From Ashinkailepas kermadecensis (lineage: Eukaryota > Arthropoda > Thecostraca > Neolepadidae), in NCBI GenBank assembly GCA_034440615.1, contig JAOTOM010002665.1, positions 49,221-113,220 of the forward strand: a DNA stretch of 64,000 bases. The letters run 5' to 3'. Shown piece by piece: positions 34,508 to 43,894 of this stretch; position 1 is the first letter of the stretch; every line of letters begins with the position of its first letter. A program made the translations under genes and the position numbers. Under the pieces are notes generated by a model. It ran no database searches. It saw only the letters and a program-made list of their open reading frames with translations, and was not told the origin of the DNA.

Positions 34508-37500
34508 GTGTGGTTTACTAGCGACTATCGGCACTAGTATGTGGCATGCTACTCTGTGATAAGCCTCCAATGTCATCCCCAAACGCTGACACCCCTGCTC
34601 TAACCCCATCACCACACGCGCTCCGTTCACGGAGACCCCTGGGCCTGGAGCCTGTACTGACGACATGCACACACCGTCACACTGTGGGCTTGTCAGGCTG
34701 CACATGATGATGGTGTTGCAGATTCTTCTATCACTTTGTCTGTTCGATCCAAAATAGCCCCTTCACGTGACCTGTATTGATCAGACCTCGCCACTGGATC
34801 TATTGCGATTCATCTGGAATCCAAACTCATACAAGGCCACTAGTCGAGACCAACTTAACCTTGCACTGCTGCTGTCACACTTCAACTAGCCAGTACCTCA
34901 CCCATCACCGCTCGAGGTTAGCTCAACGACCAACGCCCAAAATCGACTACTCCAGAACAAAACCGTATTCGTCCCATTCGCGCCACATACGATTCTGACG
35001 TTCCACAGCGCCACCTATTGTTGTCCGGCACAACCACTACCTGGCCTGTCGTCGCTAGGCCATAATTCTGAATAGATGATTCACTAGATAACTAACTTTG
35101 TCTTTGACCCCGGTAATGGCTTCAACACTAGTCTCCCCTCACCTTCCCTCCCTCCCGCCGTGCCCGGTGTGATTGCGGGGTACCCCGTGTGACCGCGCGC
35201 GTCGACTGGGCCGCAGCGACTACGAGAGTCTGGCACATCACTTCCACACGGAGCACTTCCTCTGCGAGCAGGGCGAATGCGGCGAGAAGAAGTTCGTCGT
35301 TTTCCGTACTAACATCGATATCCAAGGTGAGTTGGACACCGGTAGGTGGTGCACTGGTGGGCTGGGTACCAGTAGGTGGTGTACTGGTGGGCTGGGACCA
35401 AGTAAATGGTGTTAAACCTGCCTCGTGCTGCTATATATCTCAGTGCAACGCACCACCGCGCCGCGGCATAACCCATACCCAGCGAAACCAAGCGCCACCC
35501 CGTGCTGCCGTGAAGCCATAGCCAACGGAGCCGACATTTGCCGTGCCACAGCTCACAGGGCGGCGGAGCACTCTGACAACAAGAGTCGGGGCCAGCCGCG
35601 GCAGGAGCACACGTAGCGCTCGACTTCAGCTCCGATTCGGCCGGCAGGCGGCGCCGCAACGGCCGCGACCGGAGCGACGTCTACGGTGGCAGGTGCGGTC
35701 ATGGTATGGTGTCCTGGTCCAGTCATACGGCGACAGGTACGGACCTCACTACGGCGGCAGGTACGGTTACGGTATGGTGTTATGGTCCAGTCCTACGGCG
35801 GCAGATACAGTCATAGTATGGTGTCCTGGTCCAGTCCTACGGCGGCAGGTACGGACCTCACTACGACGGCAGGTACAGTCACGGTATGGTGTTATGGTCC
35901 AGTCCTACGGCGGCAGGTACGGACATAGTATGGTGTCCTGGTCCAGTCCTACGGCGGCAGGTACGGACCACACTACGGCGGCAGGTACGATCACGGTATT
36001 GTGTTATGGTCCAGTCCTACGGCGGCAGGTACGGTCATGGTATGGTGTCCTGGTCCAATCCTACGGCGGCAGGTACGGTCATGGTATGGTGTCCTGGTCC
36101 AGTCATACGGCGGCAGGTACGGTCATGGTATGGTGTCCTGGTTCCTACGGCGGCAGGTACGGTCATGGTATGGTGCCCTGATCCAGTCCTACGGCGGCAG
36201 GTACGGTCATGGTATGGTGTCCTGGTCCAGTCATACGGCGGCAGGTACGGTCATGGTATGGTGCCCTGATCCAGTCCTACGGCGGCAGGCACGGTCATGG
36301 TATGGTGCCCTGATCAGTCCTACGGCGGCAGGTACGGTCATGGTATGGTGCCCTGGTCCAGTCATACGGCGCGGCAGGTACGGTCATGGTATGTGGTGCT
36401 GTATCCAGTCCTACGGCGGCAGGCACGGTCATGGTATGGTGCCCTGATCTAGTCCTACGGCGGCAGGTACGGTCATGGTATGGTGTCCTGGTCCAGTCAT
36501 ACGGCGGCAGGTACGGTCATGGTATGGTGCCCTGATCCAGTCCTACGGCGGCAGGCACGGTCATGGTATGGTGCCCTGATCTAGTCCTACGGCGGCAGGT
36601 ACGGTCATGGTATGGTGCCCTGATCCAGTCCTACGGCGGCAGGCACGGTCATGGTATGGTGCCCTGATCTAGTCCTACGGCGGCAGGTACGGCCATGGTA
36701 TGGTGTCCTGGTCCACTCCTACGGCGGCAAGTACGGTCATGGTATGGTGTCCTGATCCAGGCTGATTCAGTCCGACATGACAGGTACGGACACGGCATAT
36801 TGTCCTGATCCAACCCAATCCAATCTGATTCAGTCAAACACGTGCCTGCTGCACGTGCCGCTCAGGTCAGGTTAGGTCTGGCGAATTACATGGTCTGCAA
36901 GAGCGTTTGTATACGCTCTCCCTCTGTGTGATTGCGTCGTCTGCTTCAGGACATGCACGGACATGAATTTGATTCCATATCATGGCGGTGCCGTTACCCA
37001 GCGTGGTCAGCAGTGAGCAGGATGGTGTACCCGACGGTGGTGGATGGATGCATTCGCGGCACGATTTAATTCATGTTTGGGATCTGGGAGCTGGAGTGGA
37101 AAATGTCATTGCCATTTCATTTGGTGATGATAGTTTCCCTTCTGTGTGTGGCATCACGAGTACCCTGTTGCACTTGTCAGTGCGTTTTGGTATTACTGTG
37201 GAAGAGCAATAGGTTTATAGTTGTTTCAAACAGCACCATCCAAGGAAAAGGCAAGGACGATTTCTTGGGGAGGATAATGTGGATGGAAAAAATGCAGGAC
37301 AAGGCTGTTTTTCAACCCTGCCTCACGTTCTATATTTCACCATACAGAGAGATTTAGTGATGTGTCATCTTAGGGTCGAAACGTGTTCTATTTTGTGGGA
37401 CTGCTGTGATCATGAAGAGCCATAACGTGATTTGCGAAATATATCAGCTTGGAGGTGACCACGGAAACCAATTAGTTGTTGTTGAACATTCACCGCACCA

Positions 37501-38735
37501 CCTTCCCCCTGTACTTCTCATATCAAAGCACCATATGCTCTGACTCCGTCGCGTTTTTTTTTAGAACACGTTGCTGGAGACGACTCCACAGCATTGCAGA
37601 ATGTGAAGTATCGCAGCTGACCAGTTGACCAGTTGGGAGAGATGACCGGCTTCTCTCACCTCCGACGGAAGCTGACCCCCGACCCTCAGCCGGGAGAGAT
37701 GACCGGTTTCTCTCCCCCAGACGGGAGCCGGCGCCGGACCCTCCGCCGCGGCCGTCGACGCCTCCCGCGCCGCCCAGTGTGAACACGAACAGCACGCAGG
37801 AGTTCCCGACCCTGGCTGGAGAAAGAGCCGGCGGCGCCGAGCTCAGCGGCAGGTCAGTCGAGGTCGCCGGCTCGCGCTCAGCACCGCCAAGGTCAGTGTC
37901 GTGCCGCGACCGTCGTGTCATGGTTTGCGGGTGATGCATCTCTCCAGTAATGCAGTAATGCAGTCACTCGTGCTCTGCAGCTCTTGACGGCGAGACAATG
38001 TTTCTTTTGGCGTGTGCACGTGAGGTCTCCTGATGCACCGCTGTCTCGACCTGGTCTGACATACCTGTGTCGGCCTAGCAACCTGACGTGCCCCTGTATC
38101 GACCTCACCCCACCCCATCCCCAATCGACGTGCTGTTGTGTCAGCCATCTGCTCTGTGCCCGTGACGTACCCCTGTGCCGGCCATGAACCCTGTGCGCGT
38201 GATTTACCTTTGTGTCGGCCATGTGTACTGTGCCCTGTGCTCGTGATGTACCCCTGTGTATGCCATGTACCCTGCGCTCGTGACGTGCCTCTGTGCCCGT
38301 GACTTACTCCTGTACCCTGTGCCCGTGACGTACCCATGTGCCGGCCATGAACCTTGTGCCCGTGGCTTACCTCTGTGTCGGCCATGTACCCTGCGCTCGT
38401 GACGTGCCTGTGACTTACTCCTGTACCCTGTGCCCGGGACGTACCCCTGTGTCGGCCATGTGTCCTGTGCCCGTAACTACCCCTGTGTCGGCCATGTGCC
38501 CCGTGCCCTGTGGCCGTGACGCACCCTCGTGTCGACAGGGGCGGTAACCTGGCGCAGCGTGTGGCGGTGGCCGCCGGGAAGACGGTGCGCAACGCCTCGT
38601 CTCGCGGCCGGCCGTGGTCTCCATCAACGACGACGACTTCCCCACGCTGGACGGCCGGGCTCCGGCCGTCACCGCCGCCGCCCCAACTGCCGCACCGGCC
38701 TTCAGCGCCGGCGGGCCCCGGCGGCGGCGGCGTTC
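30573..38735 (+). CDS. ZNF598: ZNF598 (Hel2-type E3 ubiquitin ligase), partial, six exons
   Basis: ZNF598 is the cytosolic E3 ligase that senses collided ribosomes and ubiquitinates 40S proteins (eS10, uS10) to start ribosome quality control. Visible exons are 30573-30688, 33393-33488, 35217-35326, 35552-35692, 37721-37852 and 38539-about 38735. The five internal junctions are phase-compatible (2, 2, 1, 2, 2). The order fits the family: ERKLYTRDTLALHRRKGDPD, HPLCEFCEKR, MDNDELFMHLRRKH, FYCHLCETTGKQLFY, DYESLAHHFHTEHFLC, FRTNIDIQ, AHRAAEH, a basic region, then EFPTLAG and DDDFPTLDG motifs. The N-terminal RING and the C-terminal domain are not seen. Exons 4 and 6 each need a minus-one frame correction, and exon 6 runs into satellite DNA. 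It is either a functional gene with assembly indels or a recent pseudogene. Identity is strong; integrity is not. Confidence 0.85.
30689..31341. other. ZNF598 intron sequence, nothing specific
   Basis: First part of the intron between exons a and b. No repeat or coding segment recognised. Confidence 0.5.
31354..31532 (+). mobile_element. tRNA-derived SINE, copy 2, in a ZNF598 intron
   Basis: Same family as 14835-15002. It has the A box TGGTCTAGGGGTAAG, the B box GGGTTCGAGTCTCAC, the same body and a longer tail of ACCAATAACCA repeats. It is flanked by the 12-bp duplication CCTCCCAGGAGT (31342-31353 and 31533-31544). It lies in the sense orientation of the host gene. Confidence 0.9.
31570..33118. 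repeat. Three tandem units of about 500 bp in a ZNF598 intron
   Basis: Each unit begins near CGTTAGGTGTGAGA (about 31583, 32148 and 32654) followed by CGAAACGAGTA-like sequence. Units 1 and 3 end with GTGGTATATnCC then CCCTATTTCACGAATAATTT (about 32003 and 33070). Units share GTTATGGTGAGCATAAGCAT. They are diverged, so the amplification is not recent. A short segment near 32378-32422 (GCGCCCTAAAGCCC and ACTAACTAAC) looks like an inserted piece. Confidence 0.7.
33143..33392 (+). repeat. About 38-bp minisatellite ending exactly at a ZNF598 3' splice site
   Basis: About six units built on GACCGGGTGTGCGGGTTCTGGCAG. The last unit (GACCGGGTGTTCGGCTTCCAG) is the functional acceptor of exon b. Most upstream units also end in CAG, so the repeat unit contains the splice-acceptor region. 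Confidence 0.8.
33393..33488 (+). CDS. ZNF598: ZNF598 exon b (zinc fingers 1 and 2)
   Basis: Encodes MYMDNDELFMHLRRKHFYC and then HLCETTGKQLFY. It supplies the His pair of the finger begun in exon a and the Cys pair of the next finger. The donor is CGA|GTGAGC. It ends in phase 2 (GA), which the first C of exon c completes to Asp. Confidence 0.9.
33489..33602. repeat. 24-bp minisatellite immediately after the exon b donor
   Basis: Four units of CCGACCCGGCCTGATCCGAT plus GACC start within about 20 bp of the 5' splice site. Confidence 0.85.
33603..35216. other. ZNF598 intron with a (TA)n microsatellite
   Basis: Mostly unremarkable intron sequence. It contains a CA run near 34260 and an almost pure TA repeat at about 34413-34503. 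The acceptor for exon c lies at its end (GGCCGCAG). Confidence 0.6.
35217..35326 (+). CDS. ZNF598: ZNF598 exon c (His pair of finger 2, Cys pair of finger 3)
   Basis: Encodes DYESLAHHFHTEHFLC, EQGECGEKKFVVFRTNIDIQ. Family counterpart: AYLREHFREKHFLCEEGRC, then FRTEIDL. The donor CAAG|GTGAGT is strong. It ends in phase 1 (G), completed by CT of exon d to give Ala-His-Arg. Confidence 0.9.
35327..35415. repeat. About 34-bp repeat directly after the exon c donor
   Basis: Two to three units of GGTAGGTGGTGCACTGGTGG with GCTGGGTACCA, starting about a dozen bases after the 5' splice site. Confidence 0.7.
35552..35692 (+). CDS. ZNF598: ZNF598 exon d (His pair of finger 3, basic region), frameshifted
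   Basis: After the acceptor CCACAG, the frame reads AHRAAEHSDNKSRGQPRQ. Family counterpart: AHRTACH. It then hits TAG. Shifting the frame by minus one near 35600-35613 continues as HVALDFSSDSAGRRRRNGRD and SDVYGG, matching the family HIDLQFSYAPRHSRRN stretch. The proposed donor GGCAG|GTGCGG leaves phase 2, compatible with exon e. The frame break is either an assembly indel or a lesion. Confidence 0.75.
35681..36770 (+). repeat. 44-bp minisatellite seeded on the exon d 5' splice site
   Basis: About 24 units of TACGGCGGCAGGTACGGTCA followed by TGGTATGGTGTCCTGGTCCAGTCC. The first unit overlaps the exon d end (CTACGGTGGCAG|GTGCGG), so most units carry a CAG|GTACGG copy of the donor. The unit length is not a multiple of three, so the long open frames here are not coding. 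Variants alternate GTCCTGGTCC and GCCCTGATCC. Confidence 0.9.
36771..37615. other. ZNF598 intron, nothing recognised
   Basis: No repeats or coding segments identified. Additional short exons cannot be excluded. Confidence 0.4.
37625..37776 (+). repeat. Direct duplication spanning the exon e 3' splice site
   Basis: Two copies of a block of about 62 bp starting GGGAGAGATGACCGG and containing TTCTCTC. The second copy has the acceptor TTTCTCTCCCCCAG|ACGGGAGCC and the start of exon e. In the first copy the same position reads CTCTCACCTCCGACGGAAGC, so the AG is lost. Confidence 0.7.
37721..37852 (+). CDS. ZNF598: ZNF598 exon e (Pro-rich segment and EFPTL motif)
   Basis: Strong acceptor TTTCTCTCCCCCAG. 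Encodes REPAPDPPPRPSTPPAPPSV then NTNSTQEFPTLAGERAGGAE. The EFPTL block corresponds to the repeated DFPSL/DFPAL motifs in the C-terminal half of ZNF598. The donor GGCAG|GTCAGT is good; phase 2. Confidence 0.75.
38030..38538 (+). repeat. About 36-bp minisatellite running into the exon f acceptor
   Basis: Many diverged units around GTGTCGGCCATGTACCCTG and TGCCCGTGACGTACCCCTG. The last ends GACGCACCCTCGTGTCGACAG, the acceptor of exon f. Open frames across it on both strands are repeat artefacts. Confidence 0.75.
38539..38735 (+). CDS. ZNF598: ZNF598 exon f (DDDFPTL motif), frameshifted and cut by satellite
   Basis: Encodes GGNLAQRVAVAAGKTVRNAS. After a minus-one shift near 38605-38622 it continues VSINDDDFPTLDGRAPAV and APAFSAGGP. 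The DDDFPTL motif matches the family. No donor was found; after a GGC run the sequence enters the 135-bp satellite at about 38736 and stops in it. Confidence 0.65.
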
Positions 38736-39365
38736 CAGATTCCATTCAAAATTGGTCCACGGATAGTGCTCGATGCACTGATCATCGTGAGCATACAAGC
38801 TAAGAGGGGCGTTCATAAACAGCTCAGATATGCAAGGTCAAATGTCGTGGTCATTGTGGTCGGACTCTTCAGATTTCTTTCAAAATTGGTCCCCAGATAG
38901 TACTCGATGCACTGATCATCATGAGCTGAAAGCTAAGAGGGGCGTTCATAAAAAAAACAGCTGAGCTATTCAGGGTCAAAGGTCAGACTCCATGAGGTCG
39001 GCCTCTTCAGATTACCTCCAAAATTGGTCCACAGATACCACGCGATGTACTGATCATCGTGAGCATAAAAGCTAAGAGGGGCGTTCATAAACAGCTGAGA
39101 TATTCAAGGTCAAAGGTCAGAGTCCATGAGGTCGGACTCTTCAGACTCCCTTCACAATTGGTCCACAGGTAGTTCTCGATGCACTGATCATGAGAATAAA
39201 AGCTAAGAGGGGTGTTCATAAGCAGCTGAGATATTCAAGGTCAAAGGTCAGAGTCCATGAGGTCGGACTCTTCAAATTTCCTTCACAATTGGGCCCCAGA
39301 TAGTACTCGATGCACTGCTCATCATGAGCATAAAAGCTAAGAGGGGCGTTCATAAACAGCTGGAT
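38736..39365. repeat. About 135-bp satellite with DR1-type AGGTCA sites
   Basis: About five units with landmarks TTCAAAATTGGTCC, TCGATGCACTGATCATC, GCTAAGAGGGGCGTTCATAA and CAAGGTCAAAGGTCAGAGTC. Units are offset by 131-138 bp. Several carry AGGTCAAAGGTCA, for example at 39107-39119 and 39238-39250. Confidence 0.85.
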
Positions 39366-39579
39366 TATTCCGGTCAAGACTTCTTCCCGTGCGAATATGC
39401 AGCAATAATATGCACGAAACGAATATCAATATGTACGTCAAGCTAGATTGATATTCTATTCTTACCGGTGGAACATCGTGGAAGCGAGCATACTGGTAGA
39501 GTTTGGCACCCTGATTATCAGGAACTCAACCACGAAGCCGAATTACAAAACACTACGGAGATATTCGGGGTCAATGGTC
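39366..39579. other. Spacer between two satellite blocks
   Basis: Non-satellite sequence (GCACGAAACGAATATCAATA region); nothing recognised. Confidence 0.4.
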
Positions 39580-39790
39580 AAAGGTCATCGAGATCGGACT
39601 CCTCTGATTTTCTTCAAAATGGGTACACGGGTAGTACTCGACGCACTGATCATCATGAGCATAAAGGCTAAGAGGGGCGTTCATAAACATCTGAGATATT
39701 CAAGGTCGAAGGTCAGAGTCCATGAGGTGGGACTCTTCAGATTTCCTTCAAAATTGGTCCCCAGATAGTACTCGATGCACTGATGCACTG
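39580..39790. repeat. Second block of the 135-bp satellite
   Basis: About 1.5 units of the same family as 38736-39365, with AGGTCGAAGGTCA at 39703-39715. Confidence 0.8.
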
Positions 39791-41224
39791 AAGCTTCAAC
39801 GCCAAACCGGAAAGCAAATCCGTCACAGACTACACCACAGCAACAGAAACAGAAACAAACAAAAACAGAAATACCCAACAGCAATAGCAACACCCAACAG
39901 CAACAGCAACGCCCATCGCTCCCAAGGGTCTTGGTAATACCGAAGCATCAAACCAAAGTACGGTATGGACGATTTTAGATAACACAATCACGTCTTTGGT
40001 TTCACCGGGACAACACCAATCCAGCAATGTAAGCTAGCTGGAGAAGTCGTCCACAGACAGATCACTATTTATGTGAACACAAGCCACCCTTTGGAACACA
40101 GCAACATGGATCCCACCTGTGCCACTCAGTATTTTTACTGAATTGATCTATACTTCCTTGTGCATGATTTCACTATTTACAACGATCATGTTATCGGCCA
40201 CGTGCTCCATCGCATGTGCACCGATTTTAACAAGCGTGTGAGGGTGCAGATCGTCTCCGCTATTGAATGAGACGCATTTGCATGGACATCCTGGCATGTT
40301 CTTAAAGCTGTATTGTGCATTCAATATCATTGGGACTGCTCTTCACCTTTTTGAAACTGTGACTGACGAGGGCAAGTAACAGCCACTTGTAAACGTGGAC
40401 TGTGCCTTCCGCTGTACTGCAATACAATGCAATTCAATGAGGGCCCGTAGTGATACGGTGGCAACGAATGCTCTGCACATACATCATTGCTACCGCATAC
40501 CACGAACACCATCTCCCAATACTGACCTATGCAACCGTCTGCTGTTCCAGTAGTGTGGCAACATCCAATAAATGGGGATTGATGTCAAATTATTTTTGAT
40601 TGTCTAGTTGCTACTCATTACTGTAGCCAATCAGGCTGTGTTATCTTGAATTTTGGAAGCTGATTGGTTAACGATGGGCCTCCGTATCCGGTACGGCTAT
40701 GAATGTTAATTGGATGGGCTCGCACGGATTCTGATTTGGGCGGATTTGAAAACTTCACTCGGCGTTATGCTCTATACTGCATGTTTCTTTCCAGGGGCAC
40801 AGGCTCTCCATTGGCTCGGATGGGATCAGCAACGGTATCGAATAGGCATTCTGTCAAATGTCTTGTCGTGCTCGTGCATTTCGTGGAACGCCTATGACTT
40901 TCAAAATGTGTCAGGAAAATAACGCAGAAATAGCTATTTACTGACATGCATCACGGTACTTCGGAATACCCCGACGTGTCACTCATGATCAGTCAGTTGA
41001 TGTGATGAGAGCGACAATATTTGTCCGGCATTTGCTTGGGCTTGGCCGAACCCCATCGACTGCCGGCGACGTTCAGTGCCCCCTCCCTTGTCTATCACAG
41101 CTTGCAATGGACGGCACGTACATACCCGGGCCCCGGCGGAAATCGATGTTTATACAAGGCCACTGCACAACACTGCATTCCATCAGAGCAACAGCAGCAT
41201 TCCTGCGTGCAGACCCAGTCACAC
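39791..41224. other. Intergenic, no gene seen
   Basis: Begins with a CAACAGCAACA/AAACAGAAAC low-complexity stretch (39835-39912). The rest has no recognisable feature. No further ZNF598 exons were identified. Confidence 0.4.
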
Positions 41225-41412
41225 TTCACTCGACACAGGTCCGACACAAGTTCGACACGAGTTCGCCACGGGCCCGACACGGATCCGACATGAGTTCGAC
41301 ACAGCACCAGGCACTTCATCAGGCACAGGTCCAACAAAAGTTCGACACGAGTTCGCCACGGGTCCGACACGGATCCGACATGAGTTCGACACGGATCCGA
41401 CACAGATCCGGT
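41225..41412. repeat. GTTCGACACGGATCCGACA minisatellite
   Basis: About nine units of roughly 21 bp alternating CACGAGTTCGCCACGGG, TCCGACACGGATCCGACATG and AGTTCGACACGGATCC. Confidence 0.8.
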
Positions 41413-41443
41413 TACCACTTCTTCGTGGTGGACTCGCAACAGA

Positions 41444-41758
41444 TCAGTCGACCGACTCGCCGACCTCGTCCGGCGGCAAGTCCAAGCTGTAGCCGTTGCT
41501 GCCGCAACAGGGGTACATCCAGACGCCGCCGGCATCTAGAGGTACAATGGGAAGCAGCGGGGCGGTCGGCCGGCGGTGCCCGGCGGGCATCTCGCGGGCG
41601 GCCGGGACGACCTCGAGCAGCATGTTCTGCCCGCAGGGCAGCTGGCCTCGGGAGCACCGGAGCCCGATCACCCGCCTCCTTGGCACGCTCCCGCCAAGTG
41701 TGTTCTTACTCGGTGGGCCCGTGGCCAGATGCTGGCCTCCTTGAAGGCTCCACATCAT
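41444..41758 (-). CDS. Terminal coding exon of an unrecognised gene
   Basis: On the minus strand a near-ideal acceptor (GTTTTTTTTTGCAG) precedes 104 codons beginning MMWSLQGGQHLATGPPSKN. The frame continues through CSRGQLPCGQNMLLEVVPAA and GGVWMYPCCGSNGYSLDLPP and stops after DEVGESVD. Composition is protein-like in this frame. No upstream exon was identified to the right, and the family is not recognised. A plus-strand frame over the same bases looks like a shadow, being rich in Arg and Ala. Confidence 0.45.
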   Translation of the reverse strand: MMWSLQGGQHLATGPPSKNTLGGSVPRRRVIGLRCSRGQLPCGQNMLLEVVPAAREMPAGHRRPTAPLLPIVPLDAGGVWMYPCCGSNGYSLDLPPDEVGESVD

Positions 41759-42760
41759 CTGCAAAAAAAAACACCGTGTACAAAATAAGAGTGTGAGAGG
41801 TGGGCGCCATTTGGCGAAAACGCAACACAAAGTTTTAACTCACCCAACCGATACCGCTGGATGAGTGTTGTCACGAGTAAGGCCACAAGCAGGGGGCGTC
41901 TTCCTTCAACTGCTAGAACGCTCATCAACTTGAGCGGAACCTGACTTGACAACCAGGTGGCGTCAGACAAGAGGGGTTTCACATTTCACTTTCACTAGAG
42001 GGGAACAACTATGGCGTCCCGAAATTTTTAATTGCGGTTTAGGTTCCTGACTTGAGGCTAGGTCAACATCTGCGTTAGTTGCCATTTCGAGTGGAAAAAA
42101 CTTCGGGGTGGGCTTTCAAGCAAAAAATGATCGAGCATGCTACAAACATTCTAATTTAAGGTATGTGAAATACGACGAACTTCAACAATTATCATGTTTA
42201 TTCTACACAATGCCATGTTTTGAGAATGCTGCTGTTCCTCGCAGTCATATCTAAACCCGGTTTCGGCACCGCGTAATTAGTGCCACATGACATTGACAGG
42301 CCGGTCAATGTCCTGAGATGGCCTGATCTCGTGTGGTCAGACCATATTTGACCTGAATTGGCCTATCCATGAAATGAGCTCCAAACATTGCACACTTTGG
42401 CTAAGGCTGACTTGATCGTATATCAATATATGCATTGTCCCAGCGTTACCTAAGGTCAGGTCACAAGGTCACAAGGTCCGAACCTGGATAGTTCCGAACC
42501 TAGTGAACTTCTTTTTTAGAACTGCAGTTCGAATTATTGATGGGGTGGCTTTATGGACCAGCATCCTATTGCTATGCAGTTTGTTGCGTGGATCATGGCA
42601 TGGCCACCCGATCCGTGAATTCCAGTTCAACGGCAGAACTTTGACCGAGAGCTTAGCATGCCATGAATGGAGGATTTGCCGCGGCGCGGGGGCGGCCGGG
42701 GCCAACGGTGCGGCGGGCGCTACGTGTTGTGCGCGCGTGCTGCTGAGCCTGGGGCATTCC
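41759..42760. other. Intergenic or intron of the minus-strand gene
   Basis: AGGTCA-rich near 42270-42480. A GC-rich patch at 42675-42750 precedes the fold-back element. No supported exon. Confidence 0.35.
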
Positions 42761-43655
42761 AGCACGATTCAACAGGTGATTAACACCCGACCATCTCGGA
42801 TTCTCTTGAAAATTGGTACCCAGGGTAATCAGGTGCCCAGATTCCGAATCTGAAAGTCTTAGGTTTATCGGAGCAGTGGGTGTTGAGTTGTAGCCTCGGG
42901 CAGTTTTTTTTAAAGTTTGAATACAGGGTTTTTTTGGGACGCCATAACTCCCATAAAACTGAAAGTAACCTAGCAAAATGATATATCGTTAGAATCGTAA
43001 AATCACAAGAATTGTTGTGGTGTAGCTCATTGTTGAAAATTTCGAAATTTTGTTTTTTTAAATTTTGGTCAAAAATGTGTTCACATTTTTTTTTATATGT
43101 GGCCAGTTAAAATAAATGTGTTTTTTGGGCCGATAATATTGCCTGTGGTATTACTAACTTGCATGCAAAAAATTGGAGATAGGTATTTTTATAAATATTT
43201 TTCCCCATTTTTTTATTTCTGCCGTGCAGTGCAAATTTGCTCTTTTGACGCCCTGCGGCCGCAAATATCGTAAGTAGTACAAACATATGACATGTCAAAT
43301 TTAAATGCTCCAAATTCCATTGCTTATGAAAAACTCTTTTGACCATTTCAAGAACAAAATTTCGAAATTTTAAAAAATGAGCTACACCACAACAATTCTT
43401 GTGATTTTACGATTCTAACAATATATAATTTCACTAGGTTACGTTCAGTTTTATGGGAGTTATGGCGTCCCAAAGAAACCTTATATTCGAACTTTTCAAA
43501 AACTGCCCGAGGCTATAACTCAAAACCCACTGCTCCGACAGACCTAAGACTTTCAGATTCGGAATCTGGGCACCTGATTACCCTGGGTGCCAATTTTCAA
43601 GAGAATCCGAGATGGTCGGGTGTTAATTTGCACCCATCACCTGTTGAATCGTGCT
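42761..43655. mobile_element. Fold-back element with 300-bp inverted arms
   Basis: The left arm (42761-43060) and right arm (43352-43655) are inverted copies. Examples are AGCACGATTCAACAGGTGA against TCACCTGTTGAATCGTGCT at the ends, and CAAGAATTGTTGTGGTGTAG against its complement inside. The loop is about 290 bp and AT-rich. It is non-coding. The outer part resembles the satellite motif GAAAATTGGTACCC. Confidence 0.85.
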
Positions 43656-43894
43656 GGTGTGGAGTGGCTGAACGCACACTCCACACTGTCTCCATGACAT
43701 GTTGCCAGAAACTTGTGCGTGTAGAATACGGCTTGTATTTTCAGAGAAGATCCAAGTGAGAGAGATAGAACAGTTTGCATGACATGTTATACACAGTAAC
43801 AGACGACGTGTCCGAGTGCGGTTCGGCAGCAGCGGCCCGTACGCACGCGCAATGATCTCAGCGAGGTCACGGGCGATACTGGCAAGCGGCCAGT
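43656..43894. other. Flank of the fold-back, nothing specific
   Basis: A small hairpin GTGTGGAGTG / CACTCCACAC lies at the fold-back edge. No gene seen. Confidence 0.35.

Noticed and set aside
35543..36447. Gly/Tyr-rich open frames of 80-212 codons
   Set aside because: 44-bp repeat, not a multiple of three; only the first 141 bases are a ZNF598 exon.
37918..38745. 275-codon His/Gly/Arg-rich minus-strand frame
   Set aside because: Complement of the 36-bp minisatellite and of ZNF598 exon f.
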